Source: Flammeovirgaceae bacterium UBA5585
GTDB taxonomy: Bacteria > Bacteroidota > Bacteroidia > Cytophagales > Cyclobacteriaceae
DNA length: 64,000 bases
NCBI GenBank assembly: GCA_002425185.1
Contig: DILT01000013.1
Coordinates: 496,001-560,000, forward strand
Direction: 5' to 3'
This document shows positions 8,769 to 16,168 of this stretch, piece after piece. The notes below the pieces were generated by a model. The model saw nothing but the letters and a program-made list of their open reading frames with translations. It was not told the origin of the DNA and ran no database searches. The first letter of the stretch is position 1, and every line of letters starts with the position of its first letter. The translations under genes and the position numbers were made by a program.

Positions 8769-9071
8769 ATGGAATCCGACTTTCACAAAACAAAAAGGCT
8801 AGCTGAATCTCTTACAGAAGATGAGCTGGAATTAGGTTGGAAAATCTTTTCAGAAATCTCATCTAAGTACCCAGAAGGATTCACCATGCTATCGCACTTG
8901 GAGAAAATACCCAGCCCAGAGAGTGAGTTTGGCTTTGTCTATGAATATCAGTATTCGGTTCCAATCATAGAATTTATGCTGAAACTACGTGAAGCATATC
9001 CAGATACAGTAATGGCAATTTCAGTGAGCATTAGAATTATTTCTGAAGTTTTCCAATCGAGAAGCAAGTGA
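8769..9071 (+). CDS. Hypothetical protein
   Basis: 100-aa soluble protein with no recognised domain; mixed alpha/beta with several acidic residues and no signal peptide. ATG at 8769 is preferred; a GTG at 8751 would add six residues. It is divergent from the XRE regulator and convergent with the relaxase gene, and is one of the few + strand genes in the mobile element. Probably real, given its codon usage and isolation, but function is unknown. Confidence 0.55.
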   Translation: MESDFHKTKRLAESLTEDELELGWKIFSEISSKYPEGFTMLSHLEKIPSPESEFGFVYEYQYSVPIIEFMLKLREAYPDTVMAISVSIRIISEVFQSRSK

Positions 9072-9104
9072 CATAAGTATTTATAAGTCAATTTTTTATC
9101 TAGA

Positions 9105-9890
9105 TTAGATTCCTAATCCCTGTTTTAGCGATTTCTTGCTTGTGTTCATTACCAAACGCTCTAATAACTTTTTAGCGCGTAAATCACTATGGATTTGGCT
9201 GCCTTTCAACGCTAATCCTTTAGCTCGAAAAGAGATCCCAGTTACTTCCTTGCTGGTATTGAACTGAACTCGCATCTCAATTTGTTTAAAGCTAAGTTTC
9301 AATTTAAGGCTTTCAAGACTCTTGGTGCCCACGTTGAGACAATGGAAAATTTCATTACGGATAAACTCCTTGACTTCACGTTTTATCATAGCCTTGCCCT
9401 TGACTTTCTTCAATGGAGTAACCCTTAGGTCCCTCTTACCCTTTCGGGCTTCACGTGCAATAGTTAGTCCGTACTTATTTTCTAGAATATCGCTTATCCT
9501 GGCACTCCTATTTCTACAGAATTTGTCACTGACAACACTCCCATCAAAACCAACACGGTTAGCAACTATGTGCAAATGCTGATGGTCAGTGTCGCTATGC
9601 CTGACAATCATGTATTGATTGGACTTAAGCCCAATGTTTTCAAGATACTCTTCAGCTATTTTCAGCATCATCTGATCATCAATGTTGTCGGCATATGCAA
9701 AAGAAATAGGTGCATGCCAAACAGGCTTTCCAAGTGTAGGCCTTAGCTTACTGATGGCTTTAAAGTCATTAATCATGTTCTCCCGATCAGTTCGCACCCC
9801 ATAAACACCCAGAAGTTTGGCACCTTGCTTAGTTAGCACATACTCTACACAGCCTTTAAAGCCCCTGCCTATAATTGATTTTATAATCAT
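9105..9890 (-). CDS. Relaxase / mobilization nuclease
   Basis: 261-aa DNA-nicking relaxase that would cut and bind one strand at oriT to start transfer. The metal-binding motif III is seen in HSDTDHQHLHIVANRV (H-x-D-x-x-H-x-H pattern, about residues 98-113). The N-terminal MIIKSIIGRGFKGCVEYVL carries a conserved tyrosine (Y17) that is a candidate nicking residue. This fits the MobA/BmgA-like relaxases of Bacteroidota (MOBP-type). It is short because it lacks a helicase or primase domain. Its ATG overlaps the mobC stop by 4 bp. Confidence 0.9.
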   Translation of the reverse strand: MIIKSIIGRGFKGCVEYVLTKQGAKLLGVYGVRTDRENMINDFKAISKLRPTLGKPVWHAPISFAYADNIDDQMMLKIAEEYLENIGLKSNQYMIVRHSDTDHQHLHIVANRVGFDGSVVSDKFCRNRSARISDILENKYGLTIAREARKGKRDLRVTPLKKVKGKAMIKREVKEFIRNEIFHCLNVGTKSLESLKLKLSFKQIEMRVQFNTSKEVTGISFRAKGLALKGSQIHSDLRAKKLLERLVMNTSKKSLKQGLGI

Positions 9891-10201
9891 GATAGCTTCT
9901 TTAGTTCTCTGCTAATCGATTCAATAAGTTCCAACAGCTCTGCAAAAGTACTTTCGCCCTGATTGAAGTAACGTACTACTTGATTTAGATTGTTTGATAT
10001 CCCAATCAGGTGCCGATAGATTTTAGTTTCAGATTCGGTTAATCTAGGTTTAACTACTTTATTGGTACTGACCCGTCTTATGTACTCTGCTTCGCTAAGC
10101 CCACATTGCATAGCCCTTTGCTTAATGATAGCCCTGTCATGATTGGTGAACCTGACCGTCATTTTGCAACCTTTCTTATTTTCCAGTTTAGGTCTTGGCA
10201 T
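9887..10201 (-). CDS. MobC-like relaxosome accessory protein
   Basis: 104-aa DNA-binding protein. KKGCKMTVRFTNHDRAIIKQRA and GLSEAEYIRRVS resemble the ribbon-helix-helix region of plasmid mobilization proteins such as MobC, followed by LIGISNNLNQVVRYFNQG, the usual C-terminal helix of the family. It would bind next to oriT and load the relaxase. ATG at 10201 is chosen over an upstream start at 10252, which would run the gene through the left arm of the oriT inverted repeat. Coupled to the relaxase by a 4-bp overlap. Confidence 0.85.
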   Translation of the reverse strand: MPRPKLENKKGCKMTVRFTNHDRAIIKQRAMQCGLSEAEYIRRVSTNKVVKPRLTESETKIYRHLIGISNNLNQVVRYFNQGESTFAELLELIESISRELKKLS

Positions 10202-10212
10202 TTGTTTTTGTA

Positions 10213-10297
10213 GCGAAGCGTATAGCAAAAACCCAGACTGTGTTTTGAGCACAATTACGAGCGAAGCGAAGTTTTTGTCGGCTCAAAACACGTCTGG
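10213..10297. other. Candidate origin of transfer (oriT): long inverted repeat
   Basis: Between parB and mobC lies an almost perfect inverted repeat: left arm CCAGACTGTGTTTTGAGC (10233-10250), right arm GCTCAAAACACGTCTGG (10281-10297), 17 paired bases with one bulged T and a 30-nt loop. The octamer GCGAAGCG occurs at 10213-10220 and again in the loop at 10261-10268. Position just upstream of mobC and the relaxase gene fits an oriT. The nick site cannot be assigned by eye. A strong hairpin acting only as a terminator is less likely, since neither arm is followed by a T-run. Confidence 0.65.
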
Positions 10298-10317
10298 CTA
10301 TATCTATATCAGAAGCA

Positions 10318-11199
10318 TTATTTTGAATTACTTTTACTTGATTGGTGCTCTTTCCAGGTAATAAAAAATTCAACCGGATCAATTGATGTGATGTCTTTTT
10401 TTATGCTCAGGTAAAATGCTTTTGGAACCATGATTTCCTTCTCGATGTATTCAAAGGCTATTTTGGCAATCTCTTCATTACTGATCTTCTTACTCGCCTT
10501 TGGTTTACTATTTGTCTTAGTACTTGATTTGGTATCGCCCAAAAACGTATCAGCTAATTGCGGCTTTTTAGCAACCTCCTGTATGCTCGTTTTACTTATT
10601 GGAGACTCCCCTTTCAAAATTTTTTCTTTCAGGTTTGGGTTCTTGTCACCAATTAGATCAATTCCCCTGGCGAAATCTCCATCCCGTTTAATTGTAGCTT
10701 CGCTTACATTATATTCTTTTGCTAGAGCCAGTGCAGTGTTGGTTGATTCTAACTTTAGATCATTTTGATCTAAAGTTAGATCTGATCTTTTTCCTTGAGT
10801 CTTTTCTCGATTGTAACGCAAGCCACGCAAATAACTTTGCTGTTCCGGTGAAAGATTTCTTCTACCTAACTGATTCTTTACCATCCATTCGTAGGCTTCG
10901 TCATCACTTTTAAATGACATCTGTTTGAATGGAAAACTTAAGCCATGTCTTTGACAAATGGAGTAGCGGTTGTGCCCATCAATGAGTATGAATTGATTTT
11001 CAATAGCCCAGATGATAAGCGGGTCCCTTACTCCTTCCTTCAAAATATTCTCTTCCAGTTGTTGGAACTCTTCAGCAGATAGTGGTGGTATAAGAGATTT
11101 AAAATCTTCCCTTATAGTGATATTCTGCCTAATGTTGGTTTCATCGGTCTGGAGCTTTGAAATAGCCCCACCGAGTAGATTTGAAAAATCTTTATTCAT
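10318..11199 (-). CDS. parB: ParB-like partition protein
   Basis: 293-aa protein with a ParB/Srx N-terminal nuclease-like domain: EGVRDPLIIW then LIDGHNRYSICQRHGL (about residues 55-90), followed by an HTH-containing middle region (NVSEATIKRDGDFARGID). ParB proteins bind centromere-like sites and activate the ParA ATPase. GRRNLSPEQQSYLRGLRYNREK is common in mobile-element ParB proteins of Bacteroidota. The ATG overlaps the parA stop by 4 bp. A partition pair on an integrated element suggests that it has an extrachromosomal stage or derives from a plasmid. Confidence 0.88.
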   Translation of the reverse strand: MNKDFSNLLGGAISKLQTDETNIRQNITIREDFKSLIPPLSAEEFQQLEENILKEGVRDPLIIWAIENQFILIDGHNRYSICQRHGLSFPFKQMSFKSDDEAYEWMVKNQLGRRNLSPEQQSYLRGLRYNREKTQGKRSDLTLDQNDLKLESTNTALALAKEYNVSEATIKRDGDFARGIDLIGDKNPNLKEKILKGESPISKTSIQEVAKKPQLADTFLGDTKSSTKTNSKPKASKKISNEEIAKIAFEYIEKEIMVPKAFYLSIKKDITSIDPVEFFITWKEHQSSKSNSK

Positions 11200-11936
11200 A
11201 GTAATATCTCTTTAGCTAAGTTCATGTAATCAATGGCGCCATAGCTTTCAGGGTTGTAGGAGAATATATCCTTCCTGTGTGCACTGGCTTCTGCTATGGC
11301 CACATTTTGACGAATAGTAGTGTTGAATACCTTTTCATTGAAGCTATTCCGCAACGATTCAACTATACCCTTACTGATGCGTGTATTATTTGTTTGGGTT
11401 AACAACAACCCGATAATACCGATCCGGTCATTAAGCTTTTCGCGCACACTGGTGATTAGGTTATAAACGGTGTCTAATCCCCTAAGCGAAAGGAACTGAG
11501 CTTGTACAGTAATCAAGACACTATCAGACGCGATGAGTGCATTCTGTGTAAAAATTCCAAGGGATGGCGGACAGTCGATCAAAATAAACTCATACTGTTC
11601 CTTAATCTGGTCAAGGAGTGATTTCAGTAGAAAGTAGCTGTTAATGTTGGCGTATAACCCTGGCTCAATGGCGGAGAGATCAAGTGATGCAGGAACCAAA
11701 TGGAATGTTTCACTTATCTGTTTTATTGGCAAGGTTTTTCTCTTTTGAGAGAACGACTCAGCAATTGTTTCCGGCTCATCATCAATGCCAAGTGACTGTG
11801 ATAAATTGGCTTGCGCATCAAGGTCAATGAGTAGCACCCTGGTATTTAACATACTCAATGCTTTGCCCAGGTTAAGAGTAGTAGTTGTCTTAGCTGTTCC
11901 ACCCTTATGGTTTAGAATTGAAATAATTTGTGTCAT
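11196..11936 (-). CDS. parA: ParA-family partition ATPase
   Basis: 246-aa deviant-Walker ATPase. It shows the ParA signature KGGTAKTTTT (about residues 11-20), the Walker A' aspartate in LLIDLDAQANLSQSL, and Walker B LIDCPPSLG. It lacks an N-terminal HTH, so it is a short type Ib-like or Soj-like form. With ParB it would distribute the excised element to daughter cells. It follows the 192-aa gene after 2 bp and overlaps parB, forming a three-gene operon likely controlled by the repeats at 12530-12563. Confidence 0.93.
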   Translation of the reverse strand: MTQIISILNHKGGTAKTTTTLNLGKALSMLNTRVLLIDLDAQANLSQSLGIDDEPETIAESFSQKRKTLPIKQISETFHLVPASLDLSAIEPGLYANINSYFLLKSLLDQIKEQYEFILIDCPPSLGIFTQNALIASDSVLITVQAQFLSLRGLDTVYNLITSVREKLNDRIGIIGLLLTQTNNTRISKGIVESLRNSFNEKVFNTTIRQNVAIAEASAHRKDIFSYNPESYGAIDYMNLAKEILL

Positions 11937-11938
11937 AA

Positions 11939-12517
11939 TTATTGAATTTGATATAGCTCTTTATATTTCCGATAAAATGCATCAATCGCTTCTTCAGTGA
12001 ATTGACCTTCCTGCTTAAGTCTGTAAACACAGGCATTCAAATCGCGCATCTTTGTAAATCGTGGCCTGGAAGTATCAAGTGGATCAAACTTTGATGCTCT
12101 GGTTCTGATTTCAAGCGCATTGATAATGGCTGAAGCTTGTTGGTTTCTCTCGATCATATCATAAAATCTTGAGATGAAAGAATAGAACTTCTTATTGTTC
12201 ATCCATGTTGGCCCAACCCAATCTGGATAGTGATAGTAGAGATGAATTATCGGCTCGCTATTGGACTGAACATAATATTCAATTCGGTCTAGGGGAGTTA
12301 TTTTTGTGTTTTGGGTATTTTTATCGAGATAACCATTGCTGAAGTCACGCAGAATCCAGTTCGTTAGCAGATCAGTTTTATCCCTTCGTTCACTTCGGCC
12401 TACCTTCTTGGAATAACCGGTAAGTGTATAGCCATTCTTTAAAAATATGGTGCGTACAAATGTGCTGTTATGTTTGTCCCACACGGGTTCGTTTTGTGTT
12501 GTATGTTTTGTTTTCAT
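11939..12517 (-). CDS. Hypothetical protein, first gene of the parAB operon
   Basis: 192-aa basic, soluble protein of no recognised family. It is rich in aromatic and charged residues and ends in a helical stretch (AIDAFYRKYKELYQIQ). The gene starts the operon that continues into parA after a 2-bp gap, so its role is probably tied to maintenance or replication of the excised element. A replication or copy-control protein is possible, but no known initiator motif is visible. ATG at 12517 lies just downstream of the GTTTAC repeats. Confidence 0.75.
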   Translation of the reverse strand: MKTKHTTQNEPVWDKHNSTFVRTIFLKNGYTLTGYSKKVGRSERRDKTDLLTNWILRDFSNGYLDKNTQNTKITPLDRIEYYVQSNSEPIIHLYYHYPDWVGPTWMNNKKFYSFISRFYDMIERNQQASAIINALEIRTRASKFDPLDTSRPRFTKMRDLNACVYRLKQEGQFTEEAIDAFYRKYKELYQIQ

Positions 12518-12529
12518 AATTAATCCTAA

Positions 12530-12563
12530 CGTTTACTTGAAACCGTTTACTGTAAACGTTTAC
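12530..12563. promoter_or_regulatory. CGTTTAC repeat cluster upstream of the partition operon
   Basis: Three direct copies of CGTTTAC at 12530-12536, 12544-12550 and 12557-12563 (starts 14 and 13 bp apart), plus one inverted copy GTAAACG at 12552-12558 that pairs with the second copy as a 15-bp palindrome centred on T12551. It lies 13 bp upstream of the 192-aa gene, where an operator or partition site (parS-like) is expected. Which protein binds is not known; ParB or the upstream protein are candidates. Confidence 0.6.
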
Positions 12564-12623
12564 AATCGTTCGTAATAAGTAACCCTACTACAGAGAACGC
12601 TTGAAAACGTCTTTGAAAAAGAT

Positions 12624-12642
12624 GTTCTCCAAACCGGAGAAC
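12624..12642. repeat. Short hairpin in the 12518-12954 intergenic region
   Basis: Inverted repeat GTTCTCC (12624-12630) and GGAGAAC (12636-12642) with a 5-nt loop and no T-run. It lies in the only gene-free stretch above 300 bp (12518-12954). Apart from this hairpin, the CGTTTAC cluster, and the promoter and small RNA at its far end, I see nothing coding in that stretch. Confidence 0.4.
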
Positions 12643-12852
12643 CGCTAATGAGGTCCAAAAAAAATTTCTATAAAGGCAATACTATCCCAGGCCACTCAAT
12701 TTGAGCAGCTTGAATTTTGACTTATTTGCAGACGCGTTCTACGTTTAAGCCATTGCTATGGGATTTGATTATTAAGTTGAATCAACAATGATTGTTTGGG
12801 GGCCATAGAAGACCTGCGAGTGATTACTTTTCTGAAAGTTCATAGTCAAGAA

Positions 12853-12884
12853 TTGTTTTTAAGGTTCAACATTTCTTATCTTTG
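12853..12884 (+). promoter_or_regulatory. Bacteroidota-type promoter for the candidate small RNA
   Basis: TTG at 12853-12855 and TATCTTTG at 12877-12884 match the Bacteroidota -33 TTG and -7 TAnnTTTG elements with 21 bp between them. Transcription would start a few bases after 12884, directly at the first stem of the candidate RNA. No ORF of useful length follows before the terminator. Confidence 0.55.
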
Positions 12885-12885
12885 A

Positions 12886-12956
12886 ACTACTTGAGGGTCA
12901 AAGTCAAGTAGTCAAAAACAATTTATAAGAACCACGTTTGCGAGACGTGGTTTTTT
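12886..12956 (+). ncRNA. Candidate small RNA with two stem-loops and intrinsic terminator
   Basis: About 70 nt. The first stem pairs ACTACTTGA (12886-12894) with TCAAGTAGT (12904-12912) around a 9-nt loop, 9 perfect pairs. The second pairs ACCACGT (12931-12937) with ACGTGGT (12945-12951) and runs into TTTTTT, a typical rho-independent terminator. A good promoter sits just upstream. The RNA is convergent with the HTH excisionase-like gene, whose stop codon touches the T-run, so it could be antisense to that gene's mRNA end or control the partition operon. The existence of a transcript is inference. Confidence 0.5.
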
Positions 12957-13251
12957 ATTTTCGTGTCGGTTGTAAAAGTTTAGGATTTCTTTGAATAACA
13001 GCCTTTAACTGGGATTTGTAGTAGGTGACCTTATTCGATCCAGGGAGTTGCTCAACGGGAACAAGACCTTTGTATTTCCATCTGATTAAAGTACCCTGAG
13101 TAATACCAAGATATTCTGCTGCTTCCTTTTGATTGAGTCGTTCTTCTGAATCAACATTTCCATGTACAGTTCTTGAGTTAAAAAACTCATCAACAAAATT
13201 TCGAAGAATTTTTTCCAAGTCTTCTCTCGATGTTATTACCAATTCTGTCAT
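12955..13251 (-). CDS. Excisionase-like helix-turn-helix protein
   Basis: 98-aa DNA-binding protein. NQKEAAEYLGITQGTLIRWKYKGLVPV is a MerR/excisionase-type winged HTH (HTH_17), as found beside integrases in Bacteroidota mobile elements, where it helps excision or controls transfer genes. The N-terminal helix ELVITSREDLEKIL is typical of this group and decides the ATG at 13251; ATG 13272 and TTG 13308 are upstream alternatives. It lies between the 420-aa gene and the candidate small RNA. Confidence 0.82.
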   Translation of the reverse strand: MTELVITSREDLEKILRNFVDEFFNSRTVHGNVDSEERLNQKEAAEYLGITQGTLIRWKYKGLVPVEQLPGSNKVTYYKSQLKAVIQRNPKLLQPTRK

Positions 13252-13391
13252 CTTCTTATCAGTTTTGAACATTATGGCATGAAGATTCAGTTTGATTGAA
13301 ACTAACAAAAATTTGGGTACAAAATTTTTGTAAAGCCTTAAAAGGCAAGTGATTAATTAAGCTTTTAACAAAAGGATGGGTACGTTTTGAG

Positions 13392-14654
13392 CTAGGTCTT
13401 TCGGGAGTGAACTCTCCGAATTGTTTCAAACTTAAACCGATCATTCATCCAAAAGAGAGCATGAATCCATTTATATATGTTTACATCATAATTCAAGCAA
13501 ACTGTTTTATTACTAGTATCAACAGTGGATTTATCAAAACTAATAGCAACTGTACCAAGCTCCTTAAAAGCGGATTTAAGACTTTTTATAATAGCTCTTG
13601 AATTTCTTTTTGATGGGTGGAACCGATTATCAGAATCACCAACGCCTAAGGATATACATTTAACGTTGATCATATAATTTATTCTTTCAGGTGATAGCTC
13701 AGCTAGTCCTTGAGACTCTCTTACTATTTCTTCGATATATTTTCTTTGGTGCTCTTTTTGTAAAACCAAGGTAGGGCTAGTTGTAAGAATATAGTTGTCA
13801 ATCCAGTTTAGTATTTCGTTGTTAATAGTAAGTTCTCTTTCAACCTTGAAATACTTGTTATTACCAGATACCTTTAGCCAATATCTTTTTGCTTTATTCG
13901 ATTGATGCGCATATATTTTACTACAATTTTCTATTGCAACTTCAAGACCGTAGGAGTAATCAAAGATGTTGTCAGTTAGAGTTTTGGTAATGGTTTCAAG
14001 AAATTTGATATGACTATCTCTAAAATTACCCCGTGTTAAGTATGTCTTTATTTGGTCTATTATCTCATGCGATGAAAATAAGACTAGTTTAAACACCAAG
14101 TCTTCAGATGAAAATGAATCCTTAATTTTATCTCTTTTTTCATTTAGATGGCGCTGCAGAATCTCTGATGCATCATGAAGAATAGTTATCTGAATTCTTT
14201 CAGCAGCACTAGCCCAAAGATATTCCTTATCATTTAAAACTTTTGGGGAGATGGATCCCGACAAAAATTCAAATAATTCCGCTAAAGTTTCCCAACAATG
14301 AATCTTATTATAGAGGGTATTTATTGTATCGAAGTATTCGTTTAAAATTTTCTTTGTTTCAGAACCATCATATTTGTTAGCTAAGTAGCTTTTGATATGC
14401 GCCTGAATACAACGATGAAGGTCGTAGACTAAAACTTCTAAATCTTTATCCAATGAAATTTCTTCTACTTCAACAACTAACGTTTTATTGCTATCTCTAT
14501 TAAATCTTACTAAGAAATTATGCGTTAAATACTTTCCGCCCCAAAGTAGTGACGAATACCCTGGTTCAAGCGCATCAGAGCTGAAATTGGATGAGATGAA
14601 TCGGAATGTCGATTTAACTAGTAGGTCAAGTTTAGATTTATTAGAGTAAATCAT
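13392..14654 (-). CDS. Hypothetical protein coupled to the integrase
   Basis: 420-aa soluble protein with no domain I recognise. It is largely helical with many charged residues; no transmembrane segment or signal peptide. The C-terminal part contains KCISLGVGDSDNRFHPSKRNS and a run of aromatic residues (YKWIHALFWMNDRF). The ATG overlaps the integrase stop by 4 bp, so both are made from one message. The coding sequence is visibly more AT-rich than the chromosomal genes, which points to recent transfer. A role in regulating excision or in defence as cargo is possible, but there is no direct evidence. Confidence 0.78.
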   Translation of the reverse strand: MIYSNKSKLDLLVKSTFRFISSNFSSDALEPGYSSLLWGGKYLTHNFLVRFNRDSNKTLVVEVEEISLDKDLEVLVYDLHRCIQAHIKSYLANKYDGSETKKILNEYFDTINTLYNKIHCWETLAELFEFLSGSISPKVLNDKEYLWASAAERIQITILHDASEILQRHLNEKRDKIKDSFSSEDLVFKLVLFSSHEIIDQIKTYLTRGNFRDSHIKFLETITKTLTDNIFDYSYGLEVAIENCSKIYAHQSNKAKRYWLKVSGNNKYFKVERELTINNEILNWIDNYILTTSPTLVLQKEHQRKYIEEIVRESQGLAELSPERINYMINVKCISLGVGDSDNRFHPSKRNSRAIIKSLKSAFKELGTVAISFDKSTVDTSNKTVCLNYDVNIYKWIHALFWMNDRFKFETIRRVHSRKT

Positions 14655-15931
14655 TCGCTAATAATTTTATCCCAAGCATTGTTTACTTGCTGCTTTTCAT
14701 ATTCTTTGGAAAAGTTGACATAGCGTTTAAAGTTTTCTTCTTTTTTATGGCCTGTGATGTTCCTAACTACACGCTCAGGCACCCCCATGAGCAGGCTCAG
14801 GGTTGTAAAGGTTTTTCTGGCAGCATGACTTGATATCAGTTCGTATTTGGGGAGAGTGGTTTCTCTCCGTTTTCCACCAGCAAATCGGGTTATACTAATG
14901 GGGGTATCGATTCCTGCTTCTCTGCAGCATTCTTTAAGGTATTTGTTAAACTTTTGATGTGAGACCTTTGGCAATACTTCATGCACGGTATCTTCATACT
15001 TTTTAAGGATTTGCTTCGCAAACCTGTTTAAAGGAATTGTAGTATTATCTTGGGTTTTTTGAATGGTCTTTACAACAAAATCACCTTGAATATGGCTCGA
15101 CTGAAGGGTTGTTAAGTCAGAAAATCTTAGCCCCGTGCTGCAACCAAATATGAAGAAATCCCTGACGTGGTCTAATCGCTTTGATTTAAATTTAAATTCA
15201 GATAACCGGATAAATTCATCCATAGTCAGACATATCACTTCCGTTTCACGTTCGCGTGCTTTGAACTTTTTATAAGTCTGATCTTTGATGTAATCCCGCT
15301 CAAAGGCCCAGTTTAGAAATGTTTTAAGGACCGTAATGATCTTGGCAAAGTAATTATCTTCTATTGTTCCATCTACCGATTTACCGAGGCTGTCAAAAAT
15401 CAAACGCTCTTCAAAGGCATATTTTCTCAGTGCTTCAAAGAAATCCAAATCAATCCTGGTGAATGAAATGGGGTATTTTTTATCTTCTTGAAACGATTTC
15501 AAGAAGTTGAATACAGTTTGTTTACCCCTTAGTGTACGTGGAGCTTTAATAGGCCGTATTGACTCCAAATACTGGTCTGCTATTTTAAAGAAATCATAAT
15601 TACCTGTAGTAGTTAGCGACTCGTCTTCCAGACGCTCCAGGATATACTTTTTTGTTATTTTGATCCTGCGGTCGAATGCCTGCTGTTTAATTAGCTTTAC
15701 TTGTGTTTCTATAAAATCCAGACGATTATTAAATGAATCAACTTCGTCAAATGGGTTAGCACGGGGCGCTTTTCGTATACGTTCCTTTGATTCATCCCAG
15801 GACTTGAGCTTTGCGTGAACACCCTTAACTGGCTTCCTAATTCGATCGCTGTTAAAGGTGATATACATGTAAACAGGATGATCTCCGTATCTTGTTTTCT
15901 TTTGAGTGTTGAGATAAAACTTAAGCTGCAT
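14651..15931 (-). CDS. Site-specific tyrosine recombinase (integrase)
   Basis: 426-aa tyrosine recombinase of the Bacteroidota mobile-element type: an N-terminal arm-type Arm-DNA-bind domain (KFYLNTQKKTRYGDHPVYMYI), a SAM-like core-binding domain (about residues 110-210) and a catalytic domain. Catalytic residues are visible: R in STGLRFSDLTTL, H-x-x-R in SSHAARKTFTTL, and H plus the nucleophile Y in ITGHKKEENFKRYVNF. It would insert and excise the element. ATG at 15931 is preferred over TTG at 15946. It is the outermost gene of the element. Confidence 0.94.
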   Translation of the reverse strand: MQLKFYLNTQKKTRYGDHPVYMYITFNSDRIRKPVKGVHAKLKSWDESKERIRKAPRANPFDEVDSFNNRLDFIETQVKLIKQQAFDRRIKITKKYILERLEDESLTTTGNYDFFKIADQYLESIRPIKAPRTLRGKQTVFNFLKSFQEDKKYPISFTRIDLDFFEALRKYAFEERLIFDSLGKSVDGTIEDNYFAKIITVLKTFLNWAFERDYIKDQTYKKFKARERETEVICLTMDEFIRLSEFKFKSKRLDHVRDFFIFGCSTGLRFSDLTTLQSSHIQGDFVVKTIQKTQDNTTIPLNRFAKQILKKYEDTVHEVLPKVSHQKFNKYLKECCREAGIDTPISITRFAGGKRRETTLPKYELISSHAARKTFTTLSLLMGVPERVVRNITGHKKEENFKRYVNFSKEYEKQQVNNAWDKIISE

Positions 15932-16168
15932 AATTTCGGGTGGCAAAAAAGATGGCAGAAAGATTGATGATTACCAATTATCACCAGTTTTCATCCATAA
16001 CCAGACCGCTATATAATAAAATTTGCAGGAATTGGCGGGGTGTGAAATAAATTTGCAAGACCGTGTATTCCCGCCCCGGGTACTGTTCAAAGTTGGTTTT
16101 TTGAGGGATAATTCCTGATTACATCGAAGTAAACATTTCGTACCTTCGGTTCCCTTAATTCCACCACA

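Larger units (their letters stand above)
8418..15946. mobile_element. Integrative mobilizable element (int, xis-like, parAB, oriT, mobC, relaxase)
   Basis: A block of mostly - strand genes typical of a mobilizable genomic element: tyrosine integrase at one end, HTH excisionase-like protein, ParA/ParB, a long inverted repeat with oriT character, a MobC-like accessory protein and a relaxase. No conjugation pore, coupling protein or replication initiator is seen, so transfer would depend on a helper. The block looks more AT-rich than the flanks, especially 13392-14654. The right edge lies between the integrase start and the chromosomal gene at 16169; two copies of AAATTTGCA (near 16019-16027 and 16049-16057) lie there but no att repeat could be proven. 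The left edge is uncertain: the restriction operon may be cargo and the far end may lie before the window. Confidence 0.7.

Noticed and set aside
10281..10297. Terminator of parB (long inverted repeat)
   Set aside because: No T-run follows the stem in either direction, and placement before mobC favours oriT.
15947..16168. tRNA gene or att site next to the integrase
   Set aside because: The GC-rich stretch with GGCGGG / CCCGCC arms does not fold as a tRNA, and the two AAATTTGCA copies are too short and close to be called an att pair without the other end of the element.
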